Below, one piece after another: positions 8,403 to 18,787 of a stretch of 55,203 nt of DNA (position 1 is the first letter of the stretch; the number at the start of each line of letters is the position of its first letter). Under the pieces are notes generated by a model. It worked only from the letters and a program-made list of their open reading frames with translations. It had not been told where the DNA came from and searched no databases. Made by a program: the position numbers and the translations under genes. Source of the DNA: Gemmatimonadota bacterium (lineage in GTDB: Bacteria; Gemmatimonadota; Gemmatimonadetes; Gemmatimonadales; GWC2-71-9); the NCBI GenBank assembly GCA_003223415.1, contig QHUY01000047.1, forward strand, positions 1 through 55,203, written 5' to 3'.

Positions 8403-10118
8403 ATGCTTGTAGAAGCGCAGGACCTCGAGGATTCCGCCCCCGAGCGCCCCCCCAAGAAGACCACCCACTCGCAGCTGCGCAGGATGTCCGGTGTCGAGGA
8501 GGAGTACTCCCCGGACGAAATCGCCAAGATGACGGAGCTGTACGAGGGAACGCTCTCGAACATCGAGGAAGGCGAGATCGTGAAGTCGAAGGTGCTGCGC
8601 GTGACCGATACCGCCGTCATTCTCGACGTCGGCTTCAAGTCGGAAGGCGCGGTGCCGATCGACGAGTTCAAGGACCCCAAGAGCCTCAAGGAAGGGGACG
8701 AGGTCGAGGTCTACCTCGAGCATCTCGAGGACCAGGAAGGCGCGGTGGTCCTCTCGAAGAAGAAGGCCGACTTCATGCGGGTCTGGGAGAAGATCCGCGA
8801 GGCGCACGAAAAGGACGAAGCGGTCGCCGGGACGCTGGTGAAGAAGATCAAAGGCGGCGTGGTGGTGGACCTGATGGGGGTGGACGCCTTCCTGCCGGGC
8901 AGTCAGATCGCGCTGCGGCGCGTGCCGAACATCGATGAGCTGTTGGGGCAGCGCTTCGAGTTCAAGATCATCAAGCTCAACAAGCGGCGCCGCAACATCG
9001 TCGTGTCGCGCCGCGTGCTGCTCGAGGCGGAGCGCAAGACCAAGCGCGACGTGCTGATGAAGGAGCTGTCGGTTGGTCAGGTCCGCAAGGGCGTGGTCAA
9101 GAACATCACCGACTTCGGCGCGTTCATCGATCTGGGCGGCGTGGACGGCCTGCTGCACATCACCGACATGAGCTACGGACGCGTGTCGCACCCCTCGGAG
9201 ATGGTGCATATCGGCCAGGAGCTCGAGGTGAAGGTCCTCGACATCGACTGGGAGCGCGAGCGCATCAGCCTGGGGTTGAAGCAGCTGCTGGCCTACCCGT
9301 GGCAGAACGTCGCCGCCAAGTACCCGGTCGGCACGCGCGTGCAGGGGAAAGTGGTCTCGATCACCAACTACGGCGCGTTCGTCGAGCTCGAGCCGGGCAT
9401 CGAGGGCCTGGTGCACATCTCCGAGATGAGCTGGACCCGCAACGTCCGGCATCCGTCGAAAATCGTCTCCATCGGCGAGACCATCGAGGCGGTCGTCCTC
9501 AAGGTGGATGAGACGGAGGAAAAGGTCTCCCTCGGCATGAAGCAGACCGAGGAAGATCCGTGGATGGCGCTGCCGCAGAAGTATCCGGTCGGCACCCGCC
9601 TCAAGGGCAAGGTCCGCAACCTCACCTCCTTCGGCGCGTTCGTCGAGATCGAGCCGGGTATCGACGGCCTGATCCACATCTCCGACATGTCCTGGACCAA
9701 GCGGGTGCAGCACCCCTCGGAGGTCGTCAAGAAGGGCGACGAAGTCGAGGTGCTAATTCTCAACGTGGACGCCGAGAACAAGCGGATCTCGCTGGGCCTG
9801 AAGCAGGCGCAGGAGGATCCGTGGCTCCGCATCGGCGAGACCTACCCGGTGGGCACCGAGCTGCGGGGTCGCGTGCTGCGCCTGATGGACAAAGGCGTGG
9901 TCGTCGACCTCGGCCATGACATCGAGGGCTTCGTGCCGATGTCGCAGCTGGGCATCCCCGACATCCAGAACCCCGCCGACGCGGTGAAGGAAGGCCAGGC
10001 GGTGGAGCTGAAGGTGCTGGAAGTAGACCCCATACACCATCGGATCGTGCTGGCCGCCACCGGCTTCCCCAAAGAGGACAGCATACCGGAGCCAGGGAAA
10101 CAGGACGTTCAAAGCTAG
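8403..10118 (+). CDS. rpsA: Ribosomal protein S1
   Basis: Small-subunit protein that binds mRNA and helps initiation. 571 residues with an acidic N-terminal tail and six S1 (OB-fold) domains, at about residues 57-128, 140-212, 222-296, 309-382, 396-468 and 482-556. The middle domains carry the typical FGAF(I/V)(D/E)L and G(L/I)(L/V)HI(S/T)(D/E)MS motifs. Six domains is the full-length form. ATG 8403 has no clear Shine-Dalgarno sequence; Met28 (8484) is an alternative, but the first domain starts later in either case. rpsA directly follows cmk, a very common pairing in bacteria. The stop codon lies in the left arm of a long composite hairpin (10115-10208). Confidence 0.95.
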   Translation: MLVEAQDLEDSAPERPPKKTTHSQLRRMSGVEEEYSPDEIAKMTELYEGTLSNIEEGEIVKSKVLRVTDTAVILDVGFKSEGAVPIDEFKDPKSLKEGDEVEVYLEHLEDQEGAVVLSKKKADFMRVWEKIREAHEKDEAVAGTLVKKIKGGVVVDLMGVDAFLPGSQIALRRVPNIDELLGQRFEFKIIKLNKRRRNIVVSRRVLLEAERKTKRDVLMKELSVGQVRKGVVKNITDFGAFIDLGGVDGLLHITDMSYGRVSHPSEMVHIGQELEVKVLDIDWERERISLGLKQLLAYPWQNVAAKYPVGTRVQGKVVSITNYGAFVELEPGIEGLVHISEMSWTRNVRHPSKIVSIGETIEAVVLKVDETEEKVSLGMKQTEEDPWMALPQKYPVGTRLKGKVRNLTSFGAFVEIEPGIDGLIHISDMSWTKRVQHPSEVVKKGDEVEVLILNVDAENKRISLGLKQAQEDPWLRIGETYPVGTELRGRVLRLMDKGVVVDLGHDIEGFVPMSQLGIPDIQNPADAVKEGQAVELKVLEVDPIHHRIVLAATGFPKEDSIPEPGKQDVQS

Positions 10119-10208
10119 ACGTACAGACGCACAGGGGGTGAACAGCAGCCGGGGACAGGGTATTCCTGTCCCTGTTTGCTGTTTGCCGCTGTGCGTCTGT
10201 GCGTCTAG
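10115..10208 (+). repeat. Composite hairpin of short tandem repeats after rpsA
   Basis: CTAGACG (10115) pairs with CGTCTAG (10202), ACAGACGCACAG (10123) with CTGTGCGTCTGT (10189), AACAGCA (10141) with TGCTGTT (10177), and GGGACAGG (10152) with CCTGTCCC (10165). The result is a long, nearly continuous stem of about 34 pairs with a five-base loop. The arms are made of short tandem units (CTGTTTG-CTGTTTG; TGTGCGTC-TGTGCGTC). It begins at the rpsA stop and could act as a terminator or mRNA-end protector. There is no T-tract. Two further CCTGTTC units follow at 10234-10247. Confidence 0.7.
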
Positions 10209-10263
10209 CCTTTGCCTCTCCTCCCTCCTAACACCTGTTCCCTGTTCACTCTAGATTCTCCGC

Positions 10264-11767
<1,504 letters not shown>

Positions 11768-11787
<20 letters not shown>

Positions 11788-12748
11788 CGTCGCCTTTGTG
11801 GCAACGCTGCTCCAGGGGCGGGGGGGGGGGCCGGTGGCGGACGCCCTGACCCCGCTGCGGTCCCGGGTGGCGCAGGACTCGGGTGACGCGGAGGCTTGGT
11901 TCCAGCTGGGCCAGGGATACCTGCGATGGCCGGTCACCTACCACCTGCATCGCGCGCCCGCTGCCGCCGGAGCCGGGGGGGGGCGGCGGGGGGGGGACGA
12001 CACAGCTTGGGCGCGCGCCATCCTCGACACCGCCGACGAGGCGTTTGCGCGGGTCGCGACGCTGCGGGCCGGGACCGCGGCAGGGGACTCGGCGCGGGTG
12101 CTGCGCGTTTTCGCTTGGGGGGAGCGGGCCTTCCTCGCCTGGGAGCTGGAGGGCAGTGCAGCCGCCGCGCGGACTTGGAGCCTGTCGCCTACCGACGCCA
12201 AACTACCCCCGGTCCTTCAGGAGCTGGGCGAGAACCTGCTCCGCGCCTGCCCGCGCCAGGCCGTGCTGCTGACGGCGGAGCCGGCCAGTACGCACGCCGC
12301 GTGGTTCATGCGGTTCGCGCGCGTGCTGCGCCAAGACGTCGTCGTATTTCCCCTCGCCGTGTGGGCGACCGACAGCGTGTTCCGGCGTGCCGTGCTCCAC
12401 GAGCTGAAACTGTCGCGGCCCGGCCGCGCACCGGACGCATCCTTTGGACCCGTCAGCGCTCGTCGGCCGCTATGCGCCAGCATGGGATTCGACCGGCCGC
12501 CGGAGCTCCGGCCGCGCGTCAGCTGGAAGACGCGGCCGCTCGTCTGGGCAGGCGGCCCCGGCGCCGCGAACAACCCGGTGCCGCCGCAGGATTTCGTGTT
12601 CGCCGCCCTGAAGCTCGCCCTGGATGCGAACGACACCTGGGCCCGTCCGGCGATCGTCCTCTACCGGCGCGCTGCGGCGCTCACCCCCGCGCTGTGCCGG
12701 ACCATAACGGGGTACCAGGTGCCGAAGGAAAAGGTGGGGTGCCGGTAG
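11768..12748 (+). CDS. Secreted protein of unknown function inside the carboxylase operon
   Basis: 326 residues starting at ATG 11768 inside the pccB end (20-base overlap), with no clear ribosome binding site. The hydrophobic N-terminus ([15 protein letters not shown]) looks like a signal peptide. A TPR-like patch ([15 protein letters not shown]) follows, then an alanine- and arginine-rich body and a C-terminal [26 protein letters not shown]. Two G-rich tracts are read through in frame (GRGGGP near residue 17 and [12 protein letters not shown] near residue 70). It is not a family I recognise. Its position between pccB and accC may be chance; nothing shows a carboxylase role. Confidence 0.65.
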
Positions 12749-12753
12749 CGGTC

Positions 12754-14283
12754 ATGATCAAACGCGTCCTGGTCGCCAACCGCGGCGAGATCGCCCTCCG
12801 CATCATCCGCGCCTGCCACGAAGAGGGCCTCGAGGCCGTCGCCGTGTACTCCGAAGCCGACCGTCTCGCCCCACACGTTCGCGCGGCGGAGACGGCCGTA
12901 CTGGTCGGCCCCCCGCCTGCCGCCGAGTCCTATCTCGACATCTCCAAGCTGATCGCCGCTGCCAAGGCGACCGGGTGTCAGGCGATTCATCCCGGCTACG
13001 GCTTCCTCTCCGAGCGGGCGGCGTTCGCGCAGGCCGTGGGGGGCGCCGGGCTCGTCTTCGTAGGACCGCCCGCCTCAGCCATCAAGACGATGGGGGACAA
13101 GACCGAGGCCCGCCGCCGCATGAAAGCGGCGGGCGTGCCCATCGTCCCGGGGATCACGACGCCGTTGCGCGACGCGGCTGAGGCGCAACGAGAGGCGGCC
13201 CGGCTCGGCTATCCGGTCCTGCTGAAAGCCATCGCCGGAGGTGGCGGCAAGGGGATGCGGTTGGTCGAGGCCGCAGGAGAGATCGAATCAGGGTTCCAAG
13301 CCGCGCAGAGCGAGGCGCAGAAGGCGTTCGGCGACGGCCGCCTGTACGTGGAGAAGTACGCGGTGCGGCCGCGGCACGTCGAGATCCAGGTGCTCGCCGA
13401 CACTCATGGCCGGGTGGTCGCGCTGGGGGAGCGTGAGTGCAGCATCCAGCGCCGCCACCAGAAGCTGGTCGAGGAGGCCCCCTCCACCGCGGTCACGCCC
13501 GCCCTGCGGCGCCGAATGGGCGAGGTGGCTACCGCGGCGGCGGGCGCCGTGGGGTACGTCGGGGCTGGAACGATCGAGTTCCTGCTCGCGCCCACCGGGG
13601 AGTTCCACTTCCTCGAGATGAACACGCGCATCCAGGTCGAGCACCCCGTGACGGAGCTGGTGTACGGGGTGGACCTGGTGCGCGAGCAGCTGCGCATCGC
13701 GGCGGGAGAGCCGATGCGCGTCCGGGGCGGAGGAGGGGGAGGGACGCTGGAGCCGCGGGGGCACGCCATCGAGTGCCGCATCACCGCCGAAGATCCCTGG
13801 AACGATTTTCTGCCGGCCACGGGCGTGGTGCAGTACCTCCGCGTGCCGGGCGGACCGGGCGTGCGGTGGGACGGCGGGGTGGAGGCCGGCAACGAGGTCA
13901 CGCTGTTCTACGATCCGCTGCTCGCCAAGCTCATCGTGTGGGGGGAGACGCGCGAGGCGGCCATCCGCCGCATGCGCCAGGCGCTGCGTGAGCTCGTCAT
14001 CGTCGGGCTGCCGACCTCGCAGGCCTTTCACCTGCGCGTGATGGACGACGCCGATTTCCGACGCGGCGCGCTCGACATCACCTACCTCGAGCGCGTGGGC
14101 CCACGATTGCTCGGCGCCGAAGCGGCCCCTCCACCGGCGGTGATGCGGGCGGTGGCCGTTACGGCCGCGCTGCTCGCCGACGACCGGCGATCGGCCGGGC
14201 GCGTGCGCCCGGTCGAGGACGGCCGCGCGGGCGTCCTGTCGCCGTGGGAGCAGATGGCGCGACGCGAGGGGCTCCGCGAATGA
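12754..14283 (+). CDS. accC: Biotin carboxylase (acetyl/propionyl-CoA carboxylase alpha chain)
   Basis: ATP-dependent carboxylation of biotin on the carrier protein. The track ORF begins upstream in the unknown gene's shadow. ATG 12754 gives the canonical MIKRVLVANRGEIALRIIRAC start and 509 residues. It has a preATP-grasp domain, the glycine-rich loop AGGGGKGMRLV, ERECSIQRRHQKLVEE, EFHFLEMNTRIQVEHPVTE (metal and biotin site) and a C-terminal biotin carboxylase domain (AIECRITAEDPWNDFLPATG). No biotinyl domain is attached; the carrier is encoded at 15603. A G-rich insertion (RVRGGGGGGTLEPRG) lies in a loop, in frame. The stop overlaps the next start as ATGA. Confidence 0.95.
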   Translation: MIKRVLVANRGEIALRIIRACHEEGLEAVAVYSEADRLAPHVRAAETAVLVGPPPAAESYLDISKLIAAAKATGCQAIHPGYGFLSERAAFAQAVGGAGLVFVGPPASAIKTMGDKTEARRRMKAAGVPIVPGITTPLRDAAEAQREAARLGYPVLLKAIAGGGGKGMRLVEAAGEIESGFQAAQSEAQKAFGDGRLYVEKYAVRPRHVEIQVLADTHGRVVALGERECSIQRRHQKLVEEAPSTAVTPALRRRMGEVATAAAGAVGYVGAGTIEFLLAPTGEFHFLEMNTRIQVEHPVTELVYGVDLVREQLRIAAGEPMRVRGGGGGGTLEPRGHAIECRITAEDPWNDFLPATGVVQYLRVPGGPGVRWDGGVEAGNEVTLFYDPLLAKLIVWGETREAAIRRMRQALRELVIVGLPTSQAFHLRVMDDADFRRGALDITYLERVGPRLLGAEAAPPPAVMRAVAVTAALLADDRRSAGRVRPVEDGRAGVLSPWEQMARREGLRE

Positions 14284-15508
14284 GCGACACGGTAACCATC
14301 ACCGGGATCGCCGCGGGCGGCGACGGGGTGGGGCGGCTCGCCGACGGTCGCGCTGTGTTTGTTCCACGCACCGTGCCGGGGGAGCGCGTCCGCCTGCGCA
14401 CCGGGGAGGGGGACGGGAGGGGGGCGGCCAGCTCTCTCAGGGGACGGCACGCGTCACGCCGCCGTGCCCGCACTACGGGCAGGACCGGTGCGGCCACTGC
14501 CAGCTCCAGCACCTGGCGTACGACGCCCAGCTCGCGGCCAAGCAAGCCATCGTGGGCGACGCGCTCCGGCGCATCGGCAAGCTCGACGTGGAGGACCCCG
14601 AGATCGTTGAGGCCGTGGAGGAATGGCGATATCGGGCGAAAATAAGGCTGGCGGTCAGGGGGGCAGGCGGGCGGGCGGGCGGAGTGCTCACGGTCGGGCT
14701 CCATCCCTACGACCGTCCGGGCCATGTGTTCGCCCTTACCGACTGCCACATTGCGGATTTCCGGCTGATGGCGGTGTGGCGCGAGGTGCGGGCGCACCTG
14801 GAATTGCTGCCGCCGCGCCTGACCCGACTCACGCTGCGGCTCGACCGCGACGGACGCCGGCATGTCATTGCCGAGTCGCCGGGAGAGTCATGGCAGACGG
14901 CCGAGCGCCTGCGGGCCCTGCTCCCCGACGGCGCCCAGGTGGTCTGCTGGTGGCAACCGGCCAAGGGCGCGCCCCGCGTGGTGGCCGGCCCGAGCTCCGG
15001 CGCGCCAGCGCCTGCCTTCGAGCCTGTGAACCCGGGAATGCGCATGCTGGCGTGCCGGTGGGCGGTGGAGCAGCTGGGCGAGTTGCGCCGCCAGGTGACC
15101 TGGGACCTGTACGGCGGCATTGGGGATACGGCGGCGCTGCTCGCCGAACGGGGGGCGGAGGTGGTGAGTGTGGACGCGAACGAGCAGGCGATCGCCTGGG
15201 CAGACCGGCGCGGGCTGCCGGAATCAGTGCGGTTCATCGCGGGCCGGGCGGAGGACGTGCTCCCCAGCCTGCCGCCGCCGCACGCGGTGGTGGTGACCCC
15301 GCCGCGGGCGGGACTGCACTGGGACGTCATCCTCCGGTTCACCGGCGAGCCGGTAGCGCGGCTGGTCTACATCTCCCGCGATCCGGCGACGCTGGCGCGC
15401 GACCTGCGCCGGCTGAGCGTCAACTACCGGGTGGCGGCTGTCAAAGCGTTCGATCTGTACCCCCAGACCGCGCACGTGGCGACGGTGGTGGCCCTGGAGG
15501 CGGCGTGA
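14280..15508 (+). CDS. TrmA/RumA-family RNA (uracil-5-)methyltransferase, frameshifted
   Basis: SAM-dependent m5U methyltransferase of tRNA or 23S rRNA. From ATG 14280 (overlapping accC) the TRAM domain reads MSDTVTITGIAAGGDGVGRLADGRAVFVPR. About 40 codons in, the frame is lost within a G-rich tract (14403-14427). The remainder reads in another frame: PCPHYGQDRCGHCQLQHLAY (iron-sulfur cysteines), GDALRRIGKL, then WDLYGGIGDTAALLAERGAEVVSVD (SAM site) and VVTPPRAGLH, up to 15508 (track ORF 14552-15508). Motif X normally ends with the catalytic cysteine in an SCDP-like sequence; here it reads YISRDPATLARDL, so the nucleophilic cysteine appears to be arginine. Both the frame break and the missing cysteine question its activity. 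tRNA versus rRNA specificity cannot be told. Confidence 0.82.
14403..14427 (+). repeat. G-rich heptamer-like tract at the methyltransferase frameshift
   Basis: GGGGAGG-GGGACGG-GAGGGGG-GCGG: the TRAM frame enters and the iron-sulfur-domain frame leaves. It lies between the TRAM domain and the cysteine cluster, a variable linker. Confidence 0.65.
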
Positions 15509-15602
15509 AGGGCGCGCCTCCAGTCGCGGCTCGGCGCCAGCGGCCGATGCCGCTTCAGCGGCTGCCGAGTCGCGGCTTGAGCTGCGAATTCAGGGGGGCC
15601 GC

Positions 15603-16127
15603 GTGCGGTACTACGTGACCATCCGCGGAGCGACGTATGCCGTCGACGTCGAGGGCGGTCGCGTTGTCGCCGACGGCACGCCGCTCGAGGCACATTTGGC
15701 GGCCGTGCCCGGCACGCCGCTGCAGCACCTGTTGCTGGCCGGCGACTCTTGGACCGTGGCCGCGCAGCCGCGGGAAGGCGCGGTGCCGTTTCGCCTGGCG
15801 CTGGGGGTGGTGGGGGAGCGGTTCGAGGTGGAGGTGGTCGACGAGCGCACCCGGCAGATCCAGGCCTTGACCGGAGCGCCCCGCGGTTCGGCGGGCGGCG
15901 GCACGATCCGCGCGCCGATGCCCGGGTTGGTCGTGCGGGTCGAGGTCGAGGCGGGCCAGCGAGTGGATGCCGGGGCGGGGCTGGTGGTGGTGGAGGCGAT
16001 GAAAATGGAGAATGAGCTGCGGGCTCACCGGGCCGGCGTCGTGGCCGCCGTGCACGTGGCGGTGGGGCAGGCGGTCGACAAGGGGGCGCCGCTCGTGACG
16101 GTGGAGAGCCCGGAACCCTCGGGTTGA
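15603..16127 (+). CDS. Biotin carboxyl carrier protein (biotinyl-domain subunit)
   Basis: Carries CO2 on biotin between the biotin carboxylase (12754) and a carboxyltransferase (probably 10264). 174 residues from GTG 15603. The last ~75 are a biotinyl/lipoyl domain (GTIRAPMPGLVVRVEVEAGQRV) with the biotin attachment site EAMKMENEL, the second K being the modified lysine. The first ~95 residues form a beta-rich domain like the BT/linker region of propionyl-CoA carboxylase alpha chains, which supports partnership with the pccB-type subunit. A 94-base gap with a small GC hairpin separates it from the methyltransferase gene. Its last codons overlap the rplM promoter. Confidence 0.9.
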   Translation: MRYYVTIRGATYAVDVEGGRVVADGTPLEAHLAAVPGTPLQHLLLAGDSWTVAAQPREGAVPFRLALGVVGERFEVEVVDERTRQIQALTGAPRGSAGGGTIRAPMPGLVVRVEVEAGQRVDAGAGLVVVEAMKMENELRAHRAGVVAAVHVAVGQAVDKGAPLVTVESPEPSG

Positions 16128-16152
16128 CAGGCCCTTACGGCCCTGGTAAGAT
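16124..16152 (+). promoter_or_regulatory. Sigma-70 promoter for rplM-rpsI
   Basis: TTGACA (16124-16129), a 17-base spacer, then TAAGAT (16147-16152): a perfect -35 and a good -10. The predicted start near 16159 leaves about 24 bases of leader before ATG 16183. It overlaps the stop codon of the biotin carrier gene, separating ribosomal from carboxylase transcription. Confidence 0.85.
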
Positions 16153-16182
16153 TGCGGATTGCCAACTTCCGGGCCGCGAGGG

Positions 16183-16626
16183 ATGAAGACGTATACGCTG
16201 AAACCGCAGGAGGTGGAGCGCCGCTGGTTCGTGGTCGACGCGGCCGGGCTGCCGCTCGGCCGGCTGGCGAGCCGGGTGGCGCAGATCCTGCGCGGCAAGC
16301 ACAAGCCGACCTTCACGCCGCACGTCAACGGCGGCGACTGCGTCATCGTGGTGAACGCGGAGCGCGTCAAGCTGTCGGGTAAGAAGCTCGAGCAGAAGCG
16401 CTACTTTCGCCACACCGGCTACATGGGACACGAGCGGTTCACCCCCGTGAAGTCGCTGCTCGCGAAGCATCCCGAGCGCGTGATCGAGAAGGCGGTGTGG
16501 GGGATGCTGCCGAAGACCACGCTCTCCCGACAGAAGGTGAAGCAGATGCTGAAGGTCTACGCCGGGCCCGTCCATCCGCACGCGGCCCAGCAGCCGCAGC
16601 CGCTCGCGCTGGCGGCGGCCGAATGA
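16183..16626 (+). CDS. rplM: Ribosomal protein L13
   Basis: Large-subunit protein, an early assembly component. ATG 16183 gives MKTYTLKPQEVERRWFVVDAAGLPLGRLASRVA, the normal L13 start; the track's 16159 would put eight extra residues in the predicted leader. 147 residues, with GKHKPTFTPHVNGGDCVIVVNA, KRYFRHTGYMG and GMLPK in order. The last ~10 residues (QQPQPLALAAAE) are a variable tail. The stop overlaps the rpsI start as ATGA, the usual L13-S9 pairing. Confidence 0.96.
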   Translation: MKTYTLKPQEVERRWFVVDAAGLPLGRLASRVAQILRGKHKPTFTPHVNGGDCVIVVNAERVKLSGKKLEQKRYFRHTGYMGHERFTPVKSLLAKHPERVIEKAVWGMLPKTTLSRQKVKQMLKVYAGPVHPHAAQQPQPLALAAAE

Positions 16627-17027
16627 CCGCTGCGACGCCGGAGCTGCGCTGGCATGCGATCGGGCGGCGCAAGGTGAGCGTGGCGCGGGTATACCTCACG
16701 CCGGGCTCGGGCAAGTGGAACATCAATGGGCGCAATCTGGGGGACTACTTCCCGCGGCCGTCCCTCGTGTCGCACATCCAGCAACCGTTCACCGCGACGG
16801 ACACGCTGGGCGCCTTCGACGTGCGCGCGCGGGTCGCCGGCGGCGGAGTCACTGGGCAGGCGGGTGCGGTGCGCATGGGCATCGCGCGGGCGCTGTGCCT
16901 GGCCGACGAACGGCACCGCAAGAAGCTGCGTGAGCAGGGTTTGCTGACGCGCGATCCACGCGCCGTGGAGCGGAAGAAGCCGGGGCGCGCGGGTGCGCGC
17001 AAGCGGTTCCAGTTCAGTAAGAGATAA
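16623..17027 (+). CDS. rpsI: Ribosomal protein S9
   Basis: Small-subunit protein whose C-terminal tail reaches the P-site tRNA. ATG 16623 overlaps the rplM stop. 134 residues: IGRRKVSVARVYLTPGSGKWNING, FTATDTLGAFDVRARVAGGGVTGQAGAVRMGIARAL, and the basic tail KKPGRAGARKRFQFSKR ending in the conserved SKR. The operon probably ends here, with a heptamer-repeat hairpin just downstream. Confidence 0.96.
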   Translation: MTAATPELRWHAIGRRKVSVARVYLTPGSGKWNINGRNLGDYFPRPSLVSHIQQPFTATDTLGAFDVRARVAGGGVTGQAGAVRMGIARALCLADERHRKKLREQGLLTRDPRAVERKKPGRAGARKRFQFSKR

Positions 17028-17030
17028 AGA

Positions 17031-17093
17031 CGTGGTCCGTCGTCCCTTATCCGGTTTCCGTAACGGATGACGGACAACGGAAAACGGACCACG
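17031..17093 (+). repeat. Heptamer-repeat hairpin between rpsI and rpsB
   Basis: CGTGGTCCGT (17031-17040) pairs with ACGGACCACG (17084-17093). The right arm is four seven-base units, ACGGATG-ACGGACA-ACGGAAA-ACGGACC, and the left arm is a degenerate complement (GTCC..TCC..TTCCG). It begins four bases after the rpsI stop and may end or protect that mRNA. No T-tract is seen. Confidence 0.75.
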
Positions 17094-17199
17094 CAGTCAG
17101 CAGTCATCACACACGTCGCTTGATCCCGTCGGGGTCTCCGCGAGGCGGAGCAGAGCGGGAGACGAGAGCGGCGGCGGAACAACCCCGGAAAGGAAGTGC

Positions 17200-18081
17200 A
17201 TGGCGCAGCCTCAACTGCAGGACCTGCTCGAAGCGGGTGTCCACTTCGGGCATCAGACGCGTCGGTGGAACCCGAAGATGCGCCGTTTCATCTTCGCGGA
17301 ACGCTCCGGCATCTACATCATCGACCTTCAGAAGACGCTGCGGCAGCTCGAGCAGGCCGAGGAGCTGCTGCGGGCGGTCGTGCTGAAGGGCGAGGGTGTG
17401 CTCTTCGTATGCACCAAGAAGCAGTTGAAGCTGATCCTGCAGGCGGAGGCGGAGCGGTGCGGCGCCTTCTACGTGACCGAGCGCTGGCTGGGGGGGACGT
17501 TGACCAACTTCCAGACCATCAAGCGGCAGATCAAGCGGCTGAAGGAGCTGGAGCAGGGGTCGGTCGAGGGCGACTTCGAGAACTACACCAAGAAGGAGCA
17601 GTTGCTCTTCGACCGCGAGCGCGTCAAGCTGGAGAAGAACCTGTCGGGTATCAAGAACATGGCACGCCTGCCCGGGGCCCTGTTCGTCGTGGACGCGAAG
17701 AAGGAGCGCATCGCGGTGGCCGAAGCCAACAAGCTCGGCATCCCCGTGGTCGCCATCGTGGACACCAACGCGGATCCCGACCTGATCACCGTACCGGTGC
17801 CGGGCAACGACGACGCGATCCGCGCCGTATCGCTGATCACGGCGGCGCTGTCGGACGTCATCGCGGAGGCCCGGCGCCAGCAGCCGCTGCGCGAGCACGG
17901 TGAGGAAGGCGAGGGCGTGACCTACTCGACCGAGACCGGGGTCGAGGCGGAGGTGGCGGGCGAGCGGAAGAAGAAGCCGGCCCGGCGCAAGCGGCGGCCC
18001 AAGCCGGAAGCGATCGCCGCGCGGCTCAAGACCGAGGACGCGCCGGCGGCGGGCGAGGCCCCCGCGGGGACCGAGGGCTGA
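17200..18081 (+). CDS. rpsB: Ribosomal protein S2
   Basis: Small-subunit protein needed to bind S1. ATG 17200 has AAGGAAG a few bases upstream. 293 residues: LLEAGVHFGHQTRRWNPKM, IYIIDLQKTLRQL, ERWLGGTLTNF, NMARLPGALFVVDAKKERIAVAEANKLGIPVVAIVDTN. The last ~65 residues form a charged extension (GERKKKPARRKRRPKPEA) beyond the usual ~230-residue core. A ~100-base leader with a small GC hairpin precedes it; no clear promoter was seen. tsf follows after a strong hairpin, the classic rpsB-tsf arrangement. Confidence 0.96.
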   Translation: MAQPQLQDLLEAGVHFGHQTRRWNPKMRRFIFAERSGIYIIDLQKTLRQLEQAEELLRAVVLKGEGVLFVCTKKQLKLILQAEAERCGAFYVTERWLGGTLTNFQTIKRQIKRLKELEQGSVEGDFENYTKKEQLLFDRERVKLEKNLSGIKNMARLPGALFVVDAKKERIAVAEANKLGIPVVAIVDTNADPDLITVPVPGNDDAIRAVSLITAALSDVIAEARRQQPLREHGEEGEGVTYSTETGVEAEVAGERKKKPARRKRRPKPEAIAARLKTEDAPAAGEAPAGTEG

Positions 18082-18121
18082 CCCGGTCCGCCTGCCCCCC
18101 GGACGCGCGTGACGACCTGAC

Positions 18122-18161
18122 CGCCGCCCTCCCGGCCCCACGGCGTGAGGGCGGCGTTTTT
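18122..18161 (+). terminator. Intrinsic terminator/attenuator between rpsB and tsf
   Basis: CGCCGCCCTC (18122-18131) and GAGGGCGGCG (18147-18156) form a 10-bp GC stem with a 15-base loop, followed directly by TTTTT. Because tsf begins 17 bases later with no visible promoter, it probably works as a partial attenuator that lowers tsf relative to rpsB. Confidence 0.85.
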
Positions 18162-18178
18162 ACGAGGAGTAACCCGAG

Positions 18179-18787
18179 GTGGCGACTGTGAAAGAGATTC
18201 CCGCGAAGCTGGTGGCGGAGCTCCGCGCCCGGACGGGCGCCGGCATGATGGACTGCAAGAAGGCACTCGAGGAAGCGGGCGGTGACATCGAGAAGGCCGT
18301 CGACCTGCTGCGCAAAAAGGGCGCCGCCAAGGCCGACAAGCGGGCCGGCCGCGAGGCGTCGCAGGGCCTCATCGCCGCGTATGTGCATCACAACGGGAAG
18401 GTCGGGGTCCTGGTGGAACTGAACTGCGAGACCGACTTCGTGGCCAACACGGAGGAGTTCAAGCAGCTTGCCAAGGACCTAACGCATCAGATCGCGTCCA
18501 CCGCGCCGATCGCCGTGCGGCGCGAGGACATTCCCGCGGACGTGATCGCCAAGGAGCAGGAGATCTATCGCGCGCAGGTCGCGGAGCAGAAGAAGCCCGA
18601 CCACGTCAAGGAGAAGATCGTCGAGGGGCAACTCAACAGCTTCTACGAGGAGCGTGCCCTCCTGGAACAGAAGTTCGTGCGCGATGGGAGCAAGACGATC
18701 GGCGATATGGTCAAAGAGGTCGCGGCCAAGACCGGCGAGAACGTCCGGGTGCGGCGGTTCGTGCGCTTCCAGCTAGGCGGGGCCTGA
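18179..18787 (+). CDS. tsf: Elongation factor Ts
   Basis: Nucleotide-exchange factor for EF-Tu. GTG 18179, preceded by GAGGAG. 202 residues, the short EF-Ts form with a single core subdomain: the UBA-like N-terminus [39 protein letters not shown] with the EF-Tu-contacting motif, then [17 protein letters not shown], and [16 protein letters not shown] near the end. pyrH starts at the base after the stop codon. Confidence 0.96.
   Translation: MATVKEIPAKLVAELRARTGAGMMDCKKALEEAGGDIEKAVDLLRKKGAAKADKRAGREASQGLIAAYVHHNGKVGVLVELNCETDFVANTEEFKQLAKDLTHQIASTAPIAVRREDIPADVIAKEQEIYRAQVAEQKKPDHVKEKIVEGQLNSFYEERALLEQKFVRDGSKTIGDMVKEVAAKTGENVRVRRFVRFQLGGA

Noticed and set aside
12754-16127. Pyruvate or urea carboxylase instead of acyl-CoA carboxylase
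   Set aside because: No carboxyltransferase domain of the pyruvate or urea type is attached or nearby; the pccB-type subunit next door fits an acyl-CoA carboxylase.
16159-16182. Upstream GTG/ATG starts for rplM, tyrA, aroA and others in the ORF track
   Set aside because: They fall in promoters, terminators or the preceding gene, and the chosen starts give standard N-termini or coupled overlaps.
17100-17199. S2-binding autoregulatory leader before rpsB
   Set aside because: Only a small GC-rich hairpin is seen; no conserved rpsB leader motif could be recognised, so it is not listed as a feature.
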